A stretch of 64,000 nucleotides of DNA, from positions 8,480 to 72,479 of the forward strand of contig JBCBPW010000029.1 of NCBI GenBank assembly GCA_039820545.1, read 5' to 3'. The notes under the pieces are model-generated. The model had not been told where the DNA came from. It did no database searches and saw only the letters and a program-made list of their open reading frames with translations. A program made the position numbers and the translations under genes. The stretch comes from JALEFZ01 sp039820545. GTDB taxonomy: Bacteria; Bacteroidota; Bacteroidia; J057. Below are positions 52,674 to 60,833 of the stretch, in pieces. Position 1 is the first letter of the stretch; the number at the start of each line of letters is the position of its first letter.

Positions 52674-53906
52674 TTATCTCAAAATCGTCAGTGTCCCTTT
52701 GTCCTGGAATCCCAGTTTTTCACTTTCTCTCGAAAATGTGATGACCACATCCCACATGTAGACGCCTGGGTTCAATAGTTCTCCATTGATGCGTCCGTCC
52801 CAAGCAAATGTAGGGTCTTCCCAAGAGATCAGTTGTCGGCCCCAGCGATCAAACACCCGAAACTGAAAGCTCTGCACCTCGATATTGGAAGCGAGTACAG
52901 CGGTGTAGGTATCGTTGGCTTCATCTTCATTGGGGGAAAATGCGGTAGGTGCATAGAAGAAGGCGCGGCAATCACGAGGCTGGACCACAACCTCTCCAGG
53001 AATCTTGCCACAGGGGAAAATGACCTCACAGCGGTAAGTTCCTTCTGTGTCAAAAGTCCGACTCAGGCCTTTCTGGCCGTCTTCCCATTCGATCTCCACA
53101 TCACGAATAAAATAAGGGCGGAGCCAGCGATCAGAATCAAAGGTCACCCGAGGATTGCGCAGACAAGGCGTGAGGGTATCATGAAAAGACAAAGGCATCG
53201 GACGCACATCCAGACTATCAACAAAAGCATAGCCTACATAATAGGCTCCCACAGAATCTAGCGGCTCACATGGCGCTGCCATCGTAAAGCGGTCCCTTGC
53301 CCAACTTACACCCATGTGTCGCTCGCCCCCTTTTGCCTTAAAACAACCCCCAAACGGCCAAAAGATTTGTTCATCTTTTTCTAGCAATATGGGATCTCTA
53401 AATTCAACCTGAGGATCTCTGTAGGGGGCATCTGAAAAAATCGAATCCTCACTAAATGCGACGACAATATGCCTTTGAGGGTCTGTCTGACAAGTCTGTA
53501 AGGGATAGCGACTCGGGTCTGGACTCCTGACGCCTTTGGACTCGATTTGAGCTGCTACGTAGTACAACTGTCCTGCCTCTAACGGCTGAATCAGCTCGGT
53601 CGCAAATGCCTCAGAGTAGAACTCATTCACAAATAATGCACTAAAGAACATACCCATATAGCTTCTCGTCTCATAGTGGCGCGAGAACCCCCGAGGCCCA
53701 TTGGGACACTGAGAAATGTACAAGTCTGTCGTCCCCACAGACCGATACCAGATGTCAGACATGGTCGTCGCTTCTTGGGCTTCATAGCAAGTACCTAAAT
53801 CCTTTAGTGCATCAAAACTAACATCCCTGACTAGGGACTGGCCAGTCAAAAAGCATGGGGCTATCCCCCACACGAGTATCATGACATATCTGTATAAATG
53901 CCTCAT
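52674..53906 (-). CDS. T9SS type B cargo protein, tandem paralogue 3 of 4
   Basis: 410 residues with the same architecture as its downstream copy: signal peptide (YRYVMILVWGIAPCFLTGQS), N-domain (LVRDVSFDALKDLGTCYEA, TDLYISQCPNGPRGFSRHY, MGMFFSALFVNEFYSEAFA), spacer and type B sorting domain (FDRWGRQLISWEDPTFAWDG). Differences from the downstream gene are mostly single substitutions, so this is a recent duplication with or without gene conversion. It is separated by 13 bases from each neighbour, so the four genes are likely one transcript. Exact surface role unknown. Confidence 0.85.
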   Translation of the reverse strand: MRHLYRYVMILVWGIAPCFLTGQSLVRDVSFDALKDLGTCYEAQEATTMSDIWYRSVGTTDLYISQCPNGPRGFSRHYETRSYMGMFFSALFVNEFYSEAFATELIQPLEAGQLYYVAAQIESKGVRSPDPSRYPLQTCQTDPQRHIVVAFSEDSIFSDAPYRDPQVEFRDPILLEKDEQIFWPFGGCFKAKGGERHMGVSWARDRFTMAAPCEPLDSVGAYYVGYAFVDSLDVRPMPLSFHDTLTPCLRNPRVTFDSDRWLRPYFIRDVEIEWEDGQKGLSRTFDTEGTYRCEVIFPCGKIPGEVVVQPRDCRAFFYAPTAFSPNEDEANDTYTAVLASNIEVQSFQFRVFDRWGRQLISWEDPTFAWDGRINGELLNPGVYMWDVVITFSRESEKLGFQDKGTLTILR

Positions 53907-53919
53907 TGTATTTTTTCTT

Positions 53920-55173
53920 TTATCTCAAAATAGTGAGCGCCCCTTTGTCTCTATACCCTAGAACTTCTCCATTCCTTGAAAAAGTCATGGCTACTTCCCA
54001 CATATAGACACCTGGGAGCACTTTTCGTCCTTCAACATTTCCATCCCATGTGGCATAAGGATCGCTCCATTCGGTTAGTTTTCGTCCCCATCTATCGTAG
54101 ACCCTAAATTGAAAGTCTAAAACCTCGATCGAGGTTCTGAGCACAGGTTGAAACCTGTCATTTTCATTGTCTCCATTGGGGGAAAACGCAGTAGGGACGA
54201 AGAAGAATGTGCGGCAGTCCTTGGGTGCGACGACTACACGCCCTGGAATGCTACCGCAAGGAAACACTACCTCACATTCGTAGGTACCCTCCGCATCAAA
54301 TGTTCGTGAGAGACCTTTCTGTCCATCTTCCCACTCGATTTCGGCATCGCGAATCGCGAACTGTCTCACCCAAGGAGAACCATCAAATGACACAAGCCCT
54401 TGACCTACACATAGCTCCACCGTATCTACAAACTCCTCAGGCATGGGATAAAGATCCAGGCTATCAATAAAAGCATAGGTAACATAGTAATGTACAATGG
54501 TATCGAGTGGAAAGCAGGGAGGATCTATGAAGAATTCTCCCACACCCCAACCCATGCCTAGATGCTGCTCTCCGCCTTTGGCGCGAAAGCAGCCTCCATA
54601 AGGCCAGAAGGACTGCGGATCAATCCGAGACATACGATCATCTGAAAACGTGACATCGGGTTCTATAAATTGGTCGGCAGAAAGTAGGGAATCCTCACTC
54701 ACGACAGCGACTATTCGCTTGGGTGGATTGGTGGGACAGGTTTGGAGAGGATAAAGATCGGGATCAGAGATAGAGACCCCTCTGGTGTCAACCTGAGCTC
54801 CGATATAGTATAATCTCCCTGCTTCTAATGGTTTCTTGAGCTTCGTTGCAAAGCCCTCTCCAAAGAATTGATTCTTAAAAGAGAGTGACAAAAAAATCCC
54901 CATATAGCTGCGATTGTCATAGCCATCCCAAAATCCCCAAGTTGGATATTCACATTGAGAGATATATAAATCAGCCGAACCATAGGCACTGTACCAATCA
55001 TCTGAATAGAATATCGCATTACGCGGATGATAACACGTGTCTGCTTGTTTCAGGCCATTAAATCCTAAATCCTTCACCAATGACTGCGACCACCCACATA
55101 GGGAGGAGAGTAGTAACAGTAGAACCCACGTTAGTTTTAAGTTGAAATTGTGCGGTAGTAGTTTTCTCATCAT
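53920..55173 (-). CDS. T9SS type B cargo protein, tandem paralogue 2 of 4
   Basis: 417 residues with signal peptide (LKLTWVLLLLLSSLCGWSQ), the shared N-domain (LVKDLGFNGLKQADTCYHP, ADLYISQCEYPTWGFWDGY, KPLEAGRLYYIGAQVDTRG, AKGGEQHLGMGWG), spacer (IPGRVVVAPKDCRTFFFVP) and sorting domain (TAFSPNGDNENDRFQPVL, FRVYDRWGRKLTEW, PGVYMWEVAMTFSRNG). It is more distant from the two downstream copies than they are from each other. Its ATG overlaps the stop of the gene upstream (TAATG), a sign of translational coupling. A second ATG three bases downstream is an alternative start. Confidence 0.85.
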   Translation of the reverse strand: MMRKLLPHNFNLKLTWVLLLLLSSLCGWSQSLVKDLGFNGLKQADTCYHPRNAIFYSDDWYSAYGSADLYISQCEYPTWGFWDGYDNRSYMGIFLSLSFKNQFFGEGFATKLKKPLEAGRLYYIGAQVDTRGVSISDPDLYPLQTCPTNPPKRIVAVVSEDSLLSADQFIEPDVTFSDDRMSRIDPQSFWPYGGCFRAKGGEQHLGMGWGVGEFFIDPPCFPLDTIVHYYVTYAFIDSLDLYPMPEEFVDTVELCVGQGLVSFDGSPWVRQFAIRDAEIEWEDGQKGLSRTFDAEGTYECEVVFPCGSIPGRVVVAPKDCRTFFFVPTAFSPNGDNENDRFQPVLRTSIEVLDFQFRVYDRWGRKLTEWSDPYATWDGNVEGRKVLPGVYMWEVAMTFSRNGEVLGYRDKGALTILR

Positions 55174-56405
55174 TACTTTAATATCGTTAGCGCGCCTTTG
55201 TCTCGATGGCCTAGTACTTCTCCATTTCTAGAGAAAGTCATGGCTACTTCCCACATGTAGACACCTGGACGTACATTGCCAGATAAGTTGCTCCCATCCC
55301 ACTTAAAATTAGGATCAGTCCATTCGGCCATCTTTCTGCCCCAGCGATCATACACCCTAAATTGAAAATCGAGGACCTCAATCGGAGATTGAAGAATCGC
55401 TTGAAACGTATCGTTGACGTCGTCTCCGTTGGGAGAAAAGGCACTAGGAACATAAAAATAAGGCCTACAATCCTGAGCCAATACCTCGACCTCCCCAGGT
55501 ATACTTCCGCAGGGAAATACCACCTCAACCTCATAGATACCTGGCTGATCAAATACACGATAAGCTCCTTCATAGCCATCTTTCCAGTCAAAGGAAACGG
55601 ACAGCAAAGGGTACGTACGCACCCACTCAATCAAGTCTATAGTCGTAAAAGGTTGGCCTTTACATAGGGTGAGTGTCTCCTGAAATTTATCTGGAATGGG
55701 ATGAAGCTGGACCCGATCTACATAGGCAAAGGTGAGGTAATAAGAACCAAACCCAAACGGCCCCACAGGTTTGCAAGGAGGTGCGATTGTAAAGGAATCC
55801 ATCGCCCAACCGATCGCCAAGTGCTCCGCGGGTTCTGAGGCAATAAGGCAAGCCGTATACGTATTGAAGGCTTTGTGCTCTGAACCGACTAGGTCGGGAT
55901 GGTCTAAAATGATCTCAGGTTCAAGTAACTGCTCACGCTCCAAAATAGAATCCACATCGAAGTGAATGCCTATGCGCTTGCGAGGCGTCATAGGACAATC
56001 TTGAACAGGAAACCTCGACACATCATTCCAAAGACCCTTGTTCTCCAACTCCATGGAGAGGTAATACATGCGACCAGGTTCCATCGGTTCACGTAGTTTT
56101 GTCCCTACGGCTTCTGTTCGGAAGAAATTGTCAAAACCCGCAACCCCTCCAAATGCGACAAAGCTCTCGGATGGATAGGTAGACCAAAAAGGCTCTAATC
56201 CTCCTCCCCTAATATGCGGACAATTCCTCACCATAAAGTCTGGTGTCCCCCATGCATAGTACCAATACTGAGTAGAGTCTAGCGCTAAGCCTGGATGAAT
56301 ACACGGACGGTCATTTAATTCGTCAAAACCTCCATCTATAATCAGAGACTGAGCCCAGATATTCGCCCAGCTGAGAAGGAGAAATGCGAGTAGTAGCCTT
56401 GGCAT
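55173..56405 (-). CDS. T9SS type B cargo protein, tandem paralogue 1 of 4
   Basis: 410 residues, first gene of the array. Signal peptide (LLLAFLLLSWANIWAQS), N-domain with the same frame of motifs (LIIDGGFDELNDRPCIHPG, TPDFMVRNCPHIRGGG, REPMEPGRMYYLSMELENKG) but the most diverged, lacking the AKGGE-x-H motif (SEPAEHLAIGWA instead), then spacer (IPGEVEVLAQDCRPYFYVP) and type B sorting domain (SAFSPNGDDVNDTFQAIL, FRVYDRWGRKMAEW, PGVYMWEVAMTFSRNG). The sorting domain closely matches that of paralogue 2, including the ending HRDKGALTILK. A 290-base non-coding region upstream separates it from the divergent aldehyde dehydrogenase gene and probably holds the array promoter. Confidence 0.85.
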   Translation of the reverse strand: MPRLLLAFLLLSWANIWAQSLIIDGGFDELNDRPCIHPGLALDSTQYWYYAWGTPDFMVRNCPHIRGGGLEPFWSTYPSESFVAFGGVAGFDNFFRTEAVGTKLREPMEPGRMYYLSMELENKGLWNDVSRFPVQDCPMTPRKRIGIHFDVDSILEREQLLEPEIILDHPDLVGSEHKAFNTYTACLIASEPAEHLAIGWAMDSFTIAPPCKPVGPFGFGSYYLTFAYVDRVQLHPIPDKFQETLTLCKGQPFTTIDLIEWVRTYPLLSVSFDWKDGYEGAYRVFDQPGIYEVEVVFPCGSIPGEVEVLAQDCRPYFYVPSAFSPNGDDVNDTFQAILQSPIEVLDFQFRVYDRWGRKMAEWTDPNFKWDGSNLSGNVRPGVYMWEVAMTFSRNGEVLGHRDKGALTILK

Positions 56406-56697
56406 GTTGACATATTTGAATGAAAATATACATAGGATCTCCCGTTATTTGCCTGAAAAAGTGGCGAAAAGTGAAAATTTTCAAGCTCGATAGGATGAGG
56501 AGAATCTCTTTAGATCGGGAAGAATTTTGTATATTGATGTTTACACATCATCATAAGCCAAGAAATCCTCAACAATTTATGTAGACTGTTCAAGTTTGGG
56601 ATAAGACAAGTACCCAATCCATGCGAGACAGTCTTTTAAACTTTCGACTACTCCATTTAGGATAATCTTAGGGTTGTCCTTTTCTAACACTGAGAAA

Positions 56698-58113
56698 ATG
56701 ATTGCTACTCCCAGTCAAATCGAGCAGATCCAACAGGTCTTCGAGGCACAAAAAGAACATCAGCATATCGTAGGGAAGACGACCGCCTCTGCCCGTATCA
56801 AAAAGCTGAAAAAGCTTCATGATAGTGTCATGAATCACCAAAAAGAGATTCATGAAGCGATGTATCAAGACTTTCGCAAGCACCCTGCCGAGGTAGACTT
56901 GAGTGAAATATATGCGGTGACAGGCGAAATCAAGCATGCCATCAAGCATCTCAAAGGCTGGATGAAGCCACAACCTGTGGAGACACCGGTCGCTTTCCTG
57001 GGTTCTTCTTCTTATATCCACTATGAGCCCAAGGGTGTTTGCCTGATCATCTCACCTTGGAACTTTCCCATCAATCTGACCTTTGGACCTCTGGTATCTG
57101 CCATAGCTGCAGGTAATACCGTCATCATCAAGCCTTCGGAGCATACCCCTCACTGCTCGGCAGTGATGCAGAAGATCGTCAATGAATTATTTGAGGAGAA
57201 AGAAGTCGCGCTTTTTCAAGGTGCGGTAGATACATCCTCTGCCTTATTGGACCTTCCCTTCGATCATATTTTCTTCACGGGATCGCCTGCCGTCGGAAAA
57301 GTCGTCATGGCTGCCGCTGCCAAGCACCTATCCTCTGTCACCTTGGAGCTAGGTGGCAAATCTCCTACGATCGTAGATGAAACCGCCAATATCAAAGAAG
57401 CAGCTACACGCATTGCATGGGGTACCTTCTTCAACAACGGCCAAGTCTGCATCGCGCCTGACTTCGTATATGTACACGAGAGCAAAAAAGAGGAGTTTCT
57501 GCAAGAGATACAGAAGACCTTGAAAGAATTCTTTGGAGAGGATCCTGCTGAGTCTCCCTCCTATGCACGGATTGTGAATGATCGCCATTTCAATCGGGTA
57601 AAAGACATGCTGGATGCTTCCATCGAGCAAGGAGCTGAAATTATCTCAGGAGGTGAGTACGATGAGACACAGCAATATCTGGCACCGACTGTGGTCACCA
57701 ATGTCCCCTTAGACTCCCCCTTGATGCAGGAAGAAATATTTGGTCCTGTATTGCCCATCAATACCTTCAGGAACCTGGACGAAGTCCTCAAAATCATCAA
57801 CTCCAAAGAGAAGCCGCTCACCTTTTACATCTACTCCAAGAGCAACGCCAACATACAGCGCATCATTCGGGAGACACGTGCAGGTACTACGGCCATCAAC
57901 CATAGCGTCCTGCACTTCCTGCACAATAATCTTCCTTTTGGTGGAGTGAACAATAGTGGCATCGGCAAGAGTCATGGAAAATATGGCTTCCAGGCCTTTT
58001 CTAATGGACGTGCTATTTATAAGCAAAATCTTCCTGCCGCGATGGATTTCCTTTTTCCTCCATACGACGACATGAAAAAGCGCCTGATCAAGCTGACCAT
58101 TCGCTATTTCTAG
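56698..58113 (+). CDS. Aldehyde dehydrogenase family protein
   Basis: NAD(P)-dependent oxidation of aldehydes to acids, cytoplasmic, about 471 residues. Landmarks: GVCLIISPWNFPINLTFGPL (cofactor cleft), IIKPSEHTPH, FFTGSPAVGK, the general base Glu217 in LELGGKSPTIV and the catalytic Cys251 in NNGQVCIAPDFVYV, then EEIFGPVLPI and LPFGGVNNSGIG. The C-terminal YFxP-like ending (FLFPPYDDMKKRLIKLTIRY) places it near the fatty-aldehyde/ALDH3 group. The ATG at 56698 is preferred; an in-frame TTG at 56674 adds eight residues. A terminator follows 27 bases after the stop. Confidence 0.93.
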   Translation: MIATPSQIEQIQQVFEAQKEHQHIVGKTTASARIKKLKKLHDSVMNHQKEIHEAMYQDFRKHPAEVDLSEIYAVTGEIKHAIKHLKGWMKPQPVETPVAFLGSSSYIHYEPKGVCLIISPWNFPINLTFGPLVSAIAAGNTVIIKPSEHTPHCSAVMQKIVNELFEEKEVALFQGAVDTSSALLDLPFDHIFFTGSPAVGKVVMAAAAKHLSSVTLELGGKSPTIVDETANIKEAATRIAWGTFFNNGQVCIAPDFVYVHESKKEEFLQEIQKTLKEFFGEDPAESPSYARIVNDRHFNRVKDMLDASIEQGAEIISGGEYDETQQYLAPTVVTNVPLDSPLMQEEIFGPVLPINTFRNLDEVLKIINSKEKPLTFYIYSKSNANIQRIIRETRAGTTAINHSVLHFLHNNLPFGGVNNSGIGKSHGKYGFQAFSNGRAIYKQNLPAAMDFLFPPYDDMKKRLIKLTIRYF

Positions 58114-58140
58114 AAAATAAAAAGTATACATTCATAAGCG

Positions 58141-58168
58141 GAGGCTGTCATCATTGGCAGCCTCTTTT
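58141..58168 (+). terminator. Rho-independent terminator of the aldehyde dehydrogenase gene
   Basis: GAGGCTG (58141-58147) pairs with CAGCCTC (58158-58164) with a 10-base loop, followed by TTTT. Confidence 0.8.
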
Positions 58169-58212
58169 CATTTCCCCACATTTCTGTAATTTGAAAGAAA
58201 TCCCATCCTACT

Positions 58213-60180
58213 ATGATACAAAAACTCCTACTCGCATGTACCGTATGTATGCTACTCATACAGCCTATGAAAGCGCAAGACGACGATGAAACGATTTTCC
58301 TTCTGACTTCCCCCAACCAACGTTTCGCGGTAAACATATTATTGGGGAAAGACATTCGAATGGTCATAGAGAGACAAAATGAAACCTTGGGTTTCCTACG
58401 TGTAGGAATGGACGGATTGGAGGGGCCCTTCAATGGTAAGAAGATGAAGGAAGTACGTTCGGAGGGAATGGACGACCTTAGGCCAGCTGTACCACACAAA
58501 CGCAACCATATCCAATCAGCTTACAACCAGCAGCGCTTCAGCTTTCCCAAGCAAAAGATGCACCTGACCGTGCGGATGTACGATGACGGACTAGCTTACA
58601 GATTTGAGGCTGAGAGAAAAGGAGCGTGGATGATTAAAAAGGAGCAGATGGATCTGAAATTCCCGAAAAATACGCGAACCTTTTTCCCGAAAGAAGATAC
58701 ATTAACCTCCCACTTTGAGCGCTATTATGTAGATGAGGAAACAGCCAAGATCCCTGCGGGTGACTTCTGCTCCCTTCCTGTGCTATTTCAGTCTCCTAGA
58801 GGCACCTCCATGCTCCTCACCGAAGCGGATCTGTACGACTATCCTGGATTGTTTTTGCAAAAGGGGAACGACGGAGATTTTCATTCCAAATTTCCTCATG
58901 TAGTCGATGAAGTCATTCCTCTGCCTGAATATCCTGACCGAAGTCAGATCATCACAAAGACAGCTCCCTTCATTGCCCAGACGACGGGTACACGCACCTT
59001 CCCTTGGCGGATTATGGCCCTAGCTGAGCGAGACCATGACCTCCTCAACAACACATTGGTTCATCAGCTTTCTCGCCCCTTGGCGATCGAAGATCCCTCC
59101 TGGATACGCCCTGGCAGAGTGGCTTGGGATTGGTGGAATGCCAACAACATCTACGGAGTAGACTTCGAGTCGGGCATCAATAATCAAACCTATCAATATT
59201 ACATTGACTTCGCGGCAGAATATGGACTCGAGTACATCATCCTGGATGAGGGTTGGTCCAAAAGTACAACGGATCTTCTTCGTTGCAAAAAGGATATAGA
59301 TGTCGCGGCTTTGGTGAAGTATGGAGAAGAAAAAGGAGTGGGCATCATTTTGTGGTGCTTGTGGAATCCCTTGAATCAGGACATGGATCGGATATTGGAT
59401 CAGTTTGTGAGATGGGGTGTCAAAGGGATCAAGGTAGACTTCATGCAGCGAGCAGATCAGGAAATCGTGAATTTCTATGAAAAAGCTGCCAGAAAAGCAG
59501 CAGAGCATCAACTGTTGGTTGACTTCCACGGAGCGTATAAGCCATCGGGCCTCCGTCGTGCCTATCCCAATGTGCTCTCCTATGAGGGTGTCAATGGCTT
59601 GGAGCAATGCAAATGGAGCGACAAGCTGACTGCCACACACAATGTCACACTGCCATTTACACGCATGGTCGCAGGACCGATGGACTACACCCCTGGCGCC
59701 ATGGACAATGCCCAGCCAGACAATTATGCCATTCGCTTCGAGCGTCCCATGAGTCTGGGTACACGCTGCCATCAGATGGCTATGTATGTCGTCTACGAGA
59801 GCCCCTTGCAGATGCTCGCGGATAATCCCTCGCAGTATCGTCGAGAAAAGGAGTGCACCGAATACATCGCGCAGATTCCCAGTGTGTGGGATGAAACGTT
59901 GCCACTAGGTGGAAAGGTAGGGCAATATGTCGTGATCGCGCGCCGCAAGGGAGACAGATGGTACCTTGCTGCGATGAATAATGAGGAAGCACGCACAGTA
60001 GAATTGAATCTATCCTTCCTCCCTGAGGAAATACAGGAACTTGACATCATGCAGGACGGTCCCAATGCTGCACGGGTAGCCGTAGATTATCTTCATCAAC
60101 AGGTCTCTATCCCCGAAAACCAAATGATAAAAATTCAACTCGCACCTGGCGGAGGCTGGGTCGCAGTGGGAAAACCTTAG
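58213..60180 (+). CDS. Glycoside hydrolase family 97 (alpha-glycosidase)
   Basis: 655 residues, exported (signal peptide ending QPMKAQ). The N-terminal beta-sandwich (LTSPNQRFAVNILLGKDI, VRMYDDGLAYRFEAE) leads into a TIM barrel (RVAWDWWNANNIYGVDFESG, YIILDEGWSKSTTDLL, GVKGIKVDFMQRADQEIVNF, VDFHGAYKPSGLRRAYPNVL, SYEGVNGLE) and a C-terminal sheet domain. GH97 enzymes release glucose or galactose from alpha-linked glycans. Asp409 in KVDFMQR occupies the site of the nucleophile in retaining, alpha-galactosidase-like members, and Glu458 in SYEGVNG the likely acid/base. This suggests the retaining mechanism, but it is inference. No SusC/SusD genes are beside it. Confidence 0.92.
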   Translation: MIQKLLLACTVCMLLIQPMKAQDDDETIFLLTSPNQRFAVNILLGKDIRMVIERQNETLGFLRVGMDGLEGPFNGKKMKEVRSEGMDDLRPAVPHKRNHIQSAYNQQRFSFPKQKMHLTVRMYDDGLAYRFEAERKGAWMIKKEQMDLKFPKNTRTFFPKEDTLTSHFERYYVDEETAKIPAGDFCSLPVLFQSPRGTSMLLTEADLYDYPGLFLQKGNDGDFHSKFPHVVDEVIPLPEYPDRSQIITKTAPFIAQTTGTRTFPWRIMALAERDHDLLNNTLVHQLSRPLAIEDPSWIRPGRVAWDWWNANNIYGVDFESGINNQTYQYYIDFAAEYGLEYIILDEGWSKSTTDLLRCKKDIDVAALVKYGEEKGVGIILWCLWNPLNQDMDRILDQFVRWGVKGIKVDFMQRADQEIVNFYEKAARKAAEHQLLVDFHGAYKPSGLRRAYPNVLSYEGVNGLEQCKWSDKLTATHNVTLPFTRMVAGPMDYTPGAMDNAQPDNYAIRFERPMSLGTRCHQMAMYVVYESPLQMLADNPSQYRREKECTEYIAQIPSVWDETLPLGGKVGQYVVIARRKGDRWYLAAMNNEEARTVELNLSFLPEEIQELDIMQDGPNAARVAVDYLHQQVSIPENQMIKIQLAPGGGWVAVGKP

Positions 60181-60230
60181 GCTTTCACATTAGTTATTGG
60201 CTATGTGAGATTCTTACTCAAAAAAATCCT

Positions 60231-60238
60231 TACTTTTG
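60231..60238 (+). promoter_or_regulatory. Bacteroidota -7 element (TACTTTTG)
   Basis: An exact TAnnTTTG match 21 bases before the ATG at 60259. No -33 partner is seen at the normal distance. Confidence 0.4.
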
Positions 60239-60258
60239 TCGCATAAAAATTAATCTAT

Positions 60259-60618
60259 ATGAAAGCGCACGTAGCGAGTTTGATAAATGCCATTTTGTTA
60301 GTCGGTCTAGGAGCTTGGGGATACTTCGGCTCGGAGACACCTTCTCCCACCGCTTTGATTCCTGTAGCCGTAGGAGCCATTCTCCTCGCCTTGAACAATG
60401 GCGTCAAGAAAGAAAACAAAGTCATTGCCCACGTAGCAGTCGTACTGACCTTGATCATGTTGCTCGGACTGGCTATGCCCCTGATGGGAGCTGTCGGTCG
60501 TGGCGATACCTTGGGTATTGTTCGCGTAGCGGTGATGATCATCTCTACCCTCTTTGCGATGGTCTTCTTCGTCAAGAGCTTCATCGACGCGCGCAAAAAG
60601 CGCGAAGCAGGAGCTTAG
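60259..60618 (+). CDS. Small four-helix membrane protein
   Basis: 119 residues, with about four hydrophobic helices (~8-24 SLINAILLVGLGAWGYF, ~32-46 ALIPVAVGAILLALN, ~56-75 VIAHVAVVLTLIMLLGLAMP, ~88-107 VRVAVMIISTLFAMVFFV) and a basic C-terminal tail (KSFIDARKKREAGA). The compact layout is reminiscent of TMEM14/small integral-membrane proteins, but the family is not certain. It is flanked by its own -7 element and a strong terminator, so it is monocistronic. It marks the last gene with the host-like base composition before the A+T-richer cluster. Confidence 0.75.
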   Translation: MKAHVASLINAILLVGLGAWGYFGSETPSPTALIPVAVGAILLALNNGVKKENKVIAHVAVVLTLIMLLGLAMPLMGAVGRGDTLGIVRVAVMIISTLFAMVFFVKSFIDARKKREAGA

Positions 60619-60658
60619 GCAGTGTCAAGAGTCATTGTTCAATGATGTAAAAGATAGG

Positions 60659-60690
60659 CGCCTCTTTCCGTATGGGAAGGGGTGTTTTTT
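60659..60690 (+). terminator. Strong Rho-independent terminator before the SEFIR/KAP/NACHT cluster
   Basis: CGCCTCTTTCC (60659-60669) pairs with GGGAAGGGGTG (60674-60684) over 11 bases with wobbles and a GTAT loop, followed by T6. It separates the small membrane protein gene from the cluster. Confidence 0.85.
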
Positions 60691-60723
60691 ATAGCCGATA
60701 TTTTGATACAGCATGGCAGGATA

Positions 60724-60774
60724 TTGACAAAAATCTTTAAATTAGATATTCAGAAACAGATCTCTTGTAGATCT
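60724..60774 (+). promoter_or_regulatory. Possible promoter and operator of the SEFIR gene
   Basis: TTGACA (60724-60729) lies 17 bases before TATTCA, resembling a standard housekeeping promoter rather than the phylum's TTTG/TAnnTTTG type. It is followed by two copies of AGATCT (60758-60763 and 60769-60774) spaced by five bases, a self-complementary arrangement that could be an operator. No direct evidence of use. Confidence 0.3.
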
Positions 60775-60833
60775 ATGCCTTTCCCTCCCAATCTTCTCAA
60801 TTGTCGTGCTGTAACACTAGATATTCTTCAACT

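Noticed and set aside
51422..56405. Tandem array considered as a CRISPR-like or satellite repeat
   Set aside because: The repeat unit is a complete gene of ~1240 bases with signal peptide and sorting domain. It is a gene family, not a repeat array.
57709..58131. 140-codon frame antisense to the aldehyde dehydrogenase gene
   Set aside because: Opposite to a well-supported enzyme gene and without protein-like motif content.
59020..59772. 250-codon open frame antisense to the GH97 gene
   Set aside because: It lies fully inside a well-conserved glycosidase gene on the other strand, has no recognisable motifs and no promoter. It is a shadow frame.
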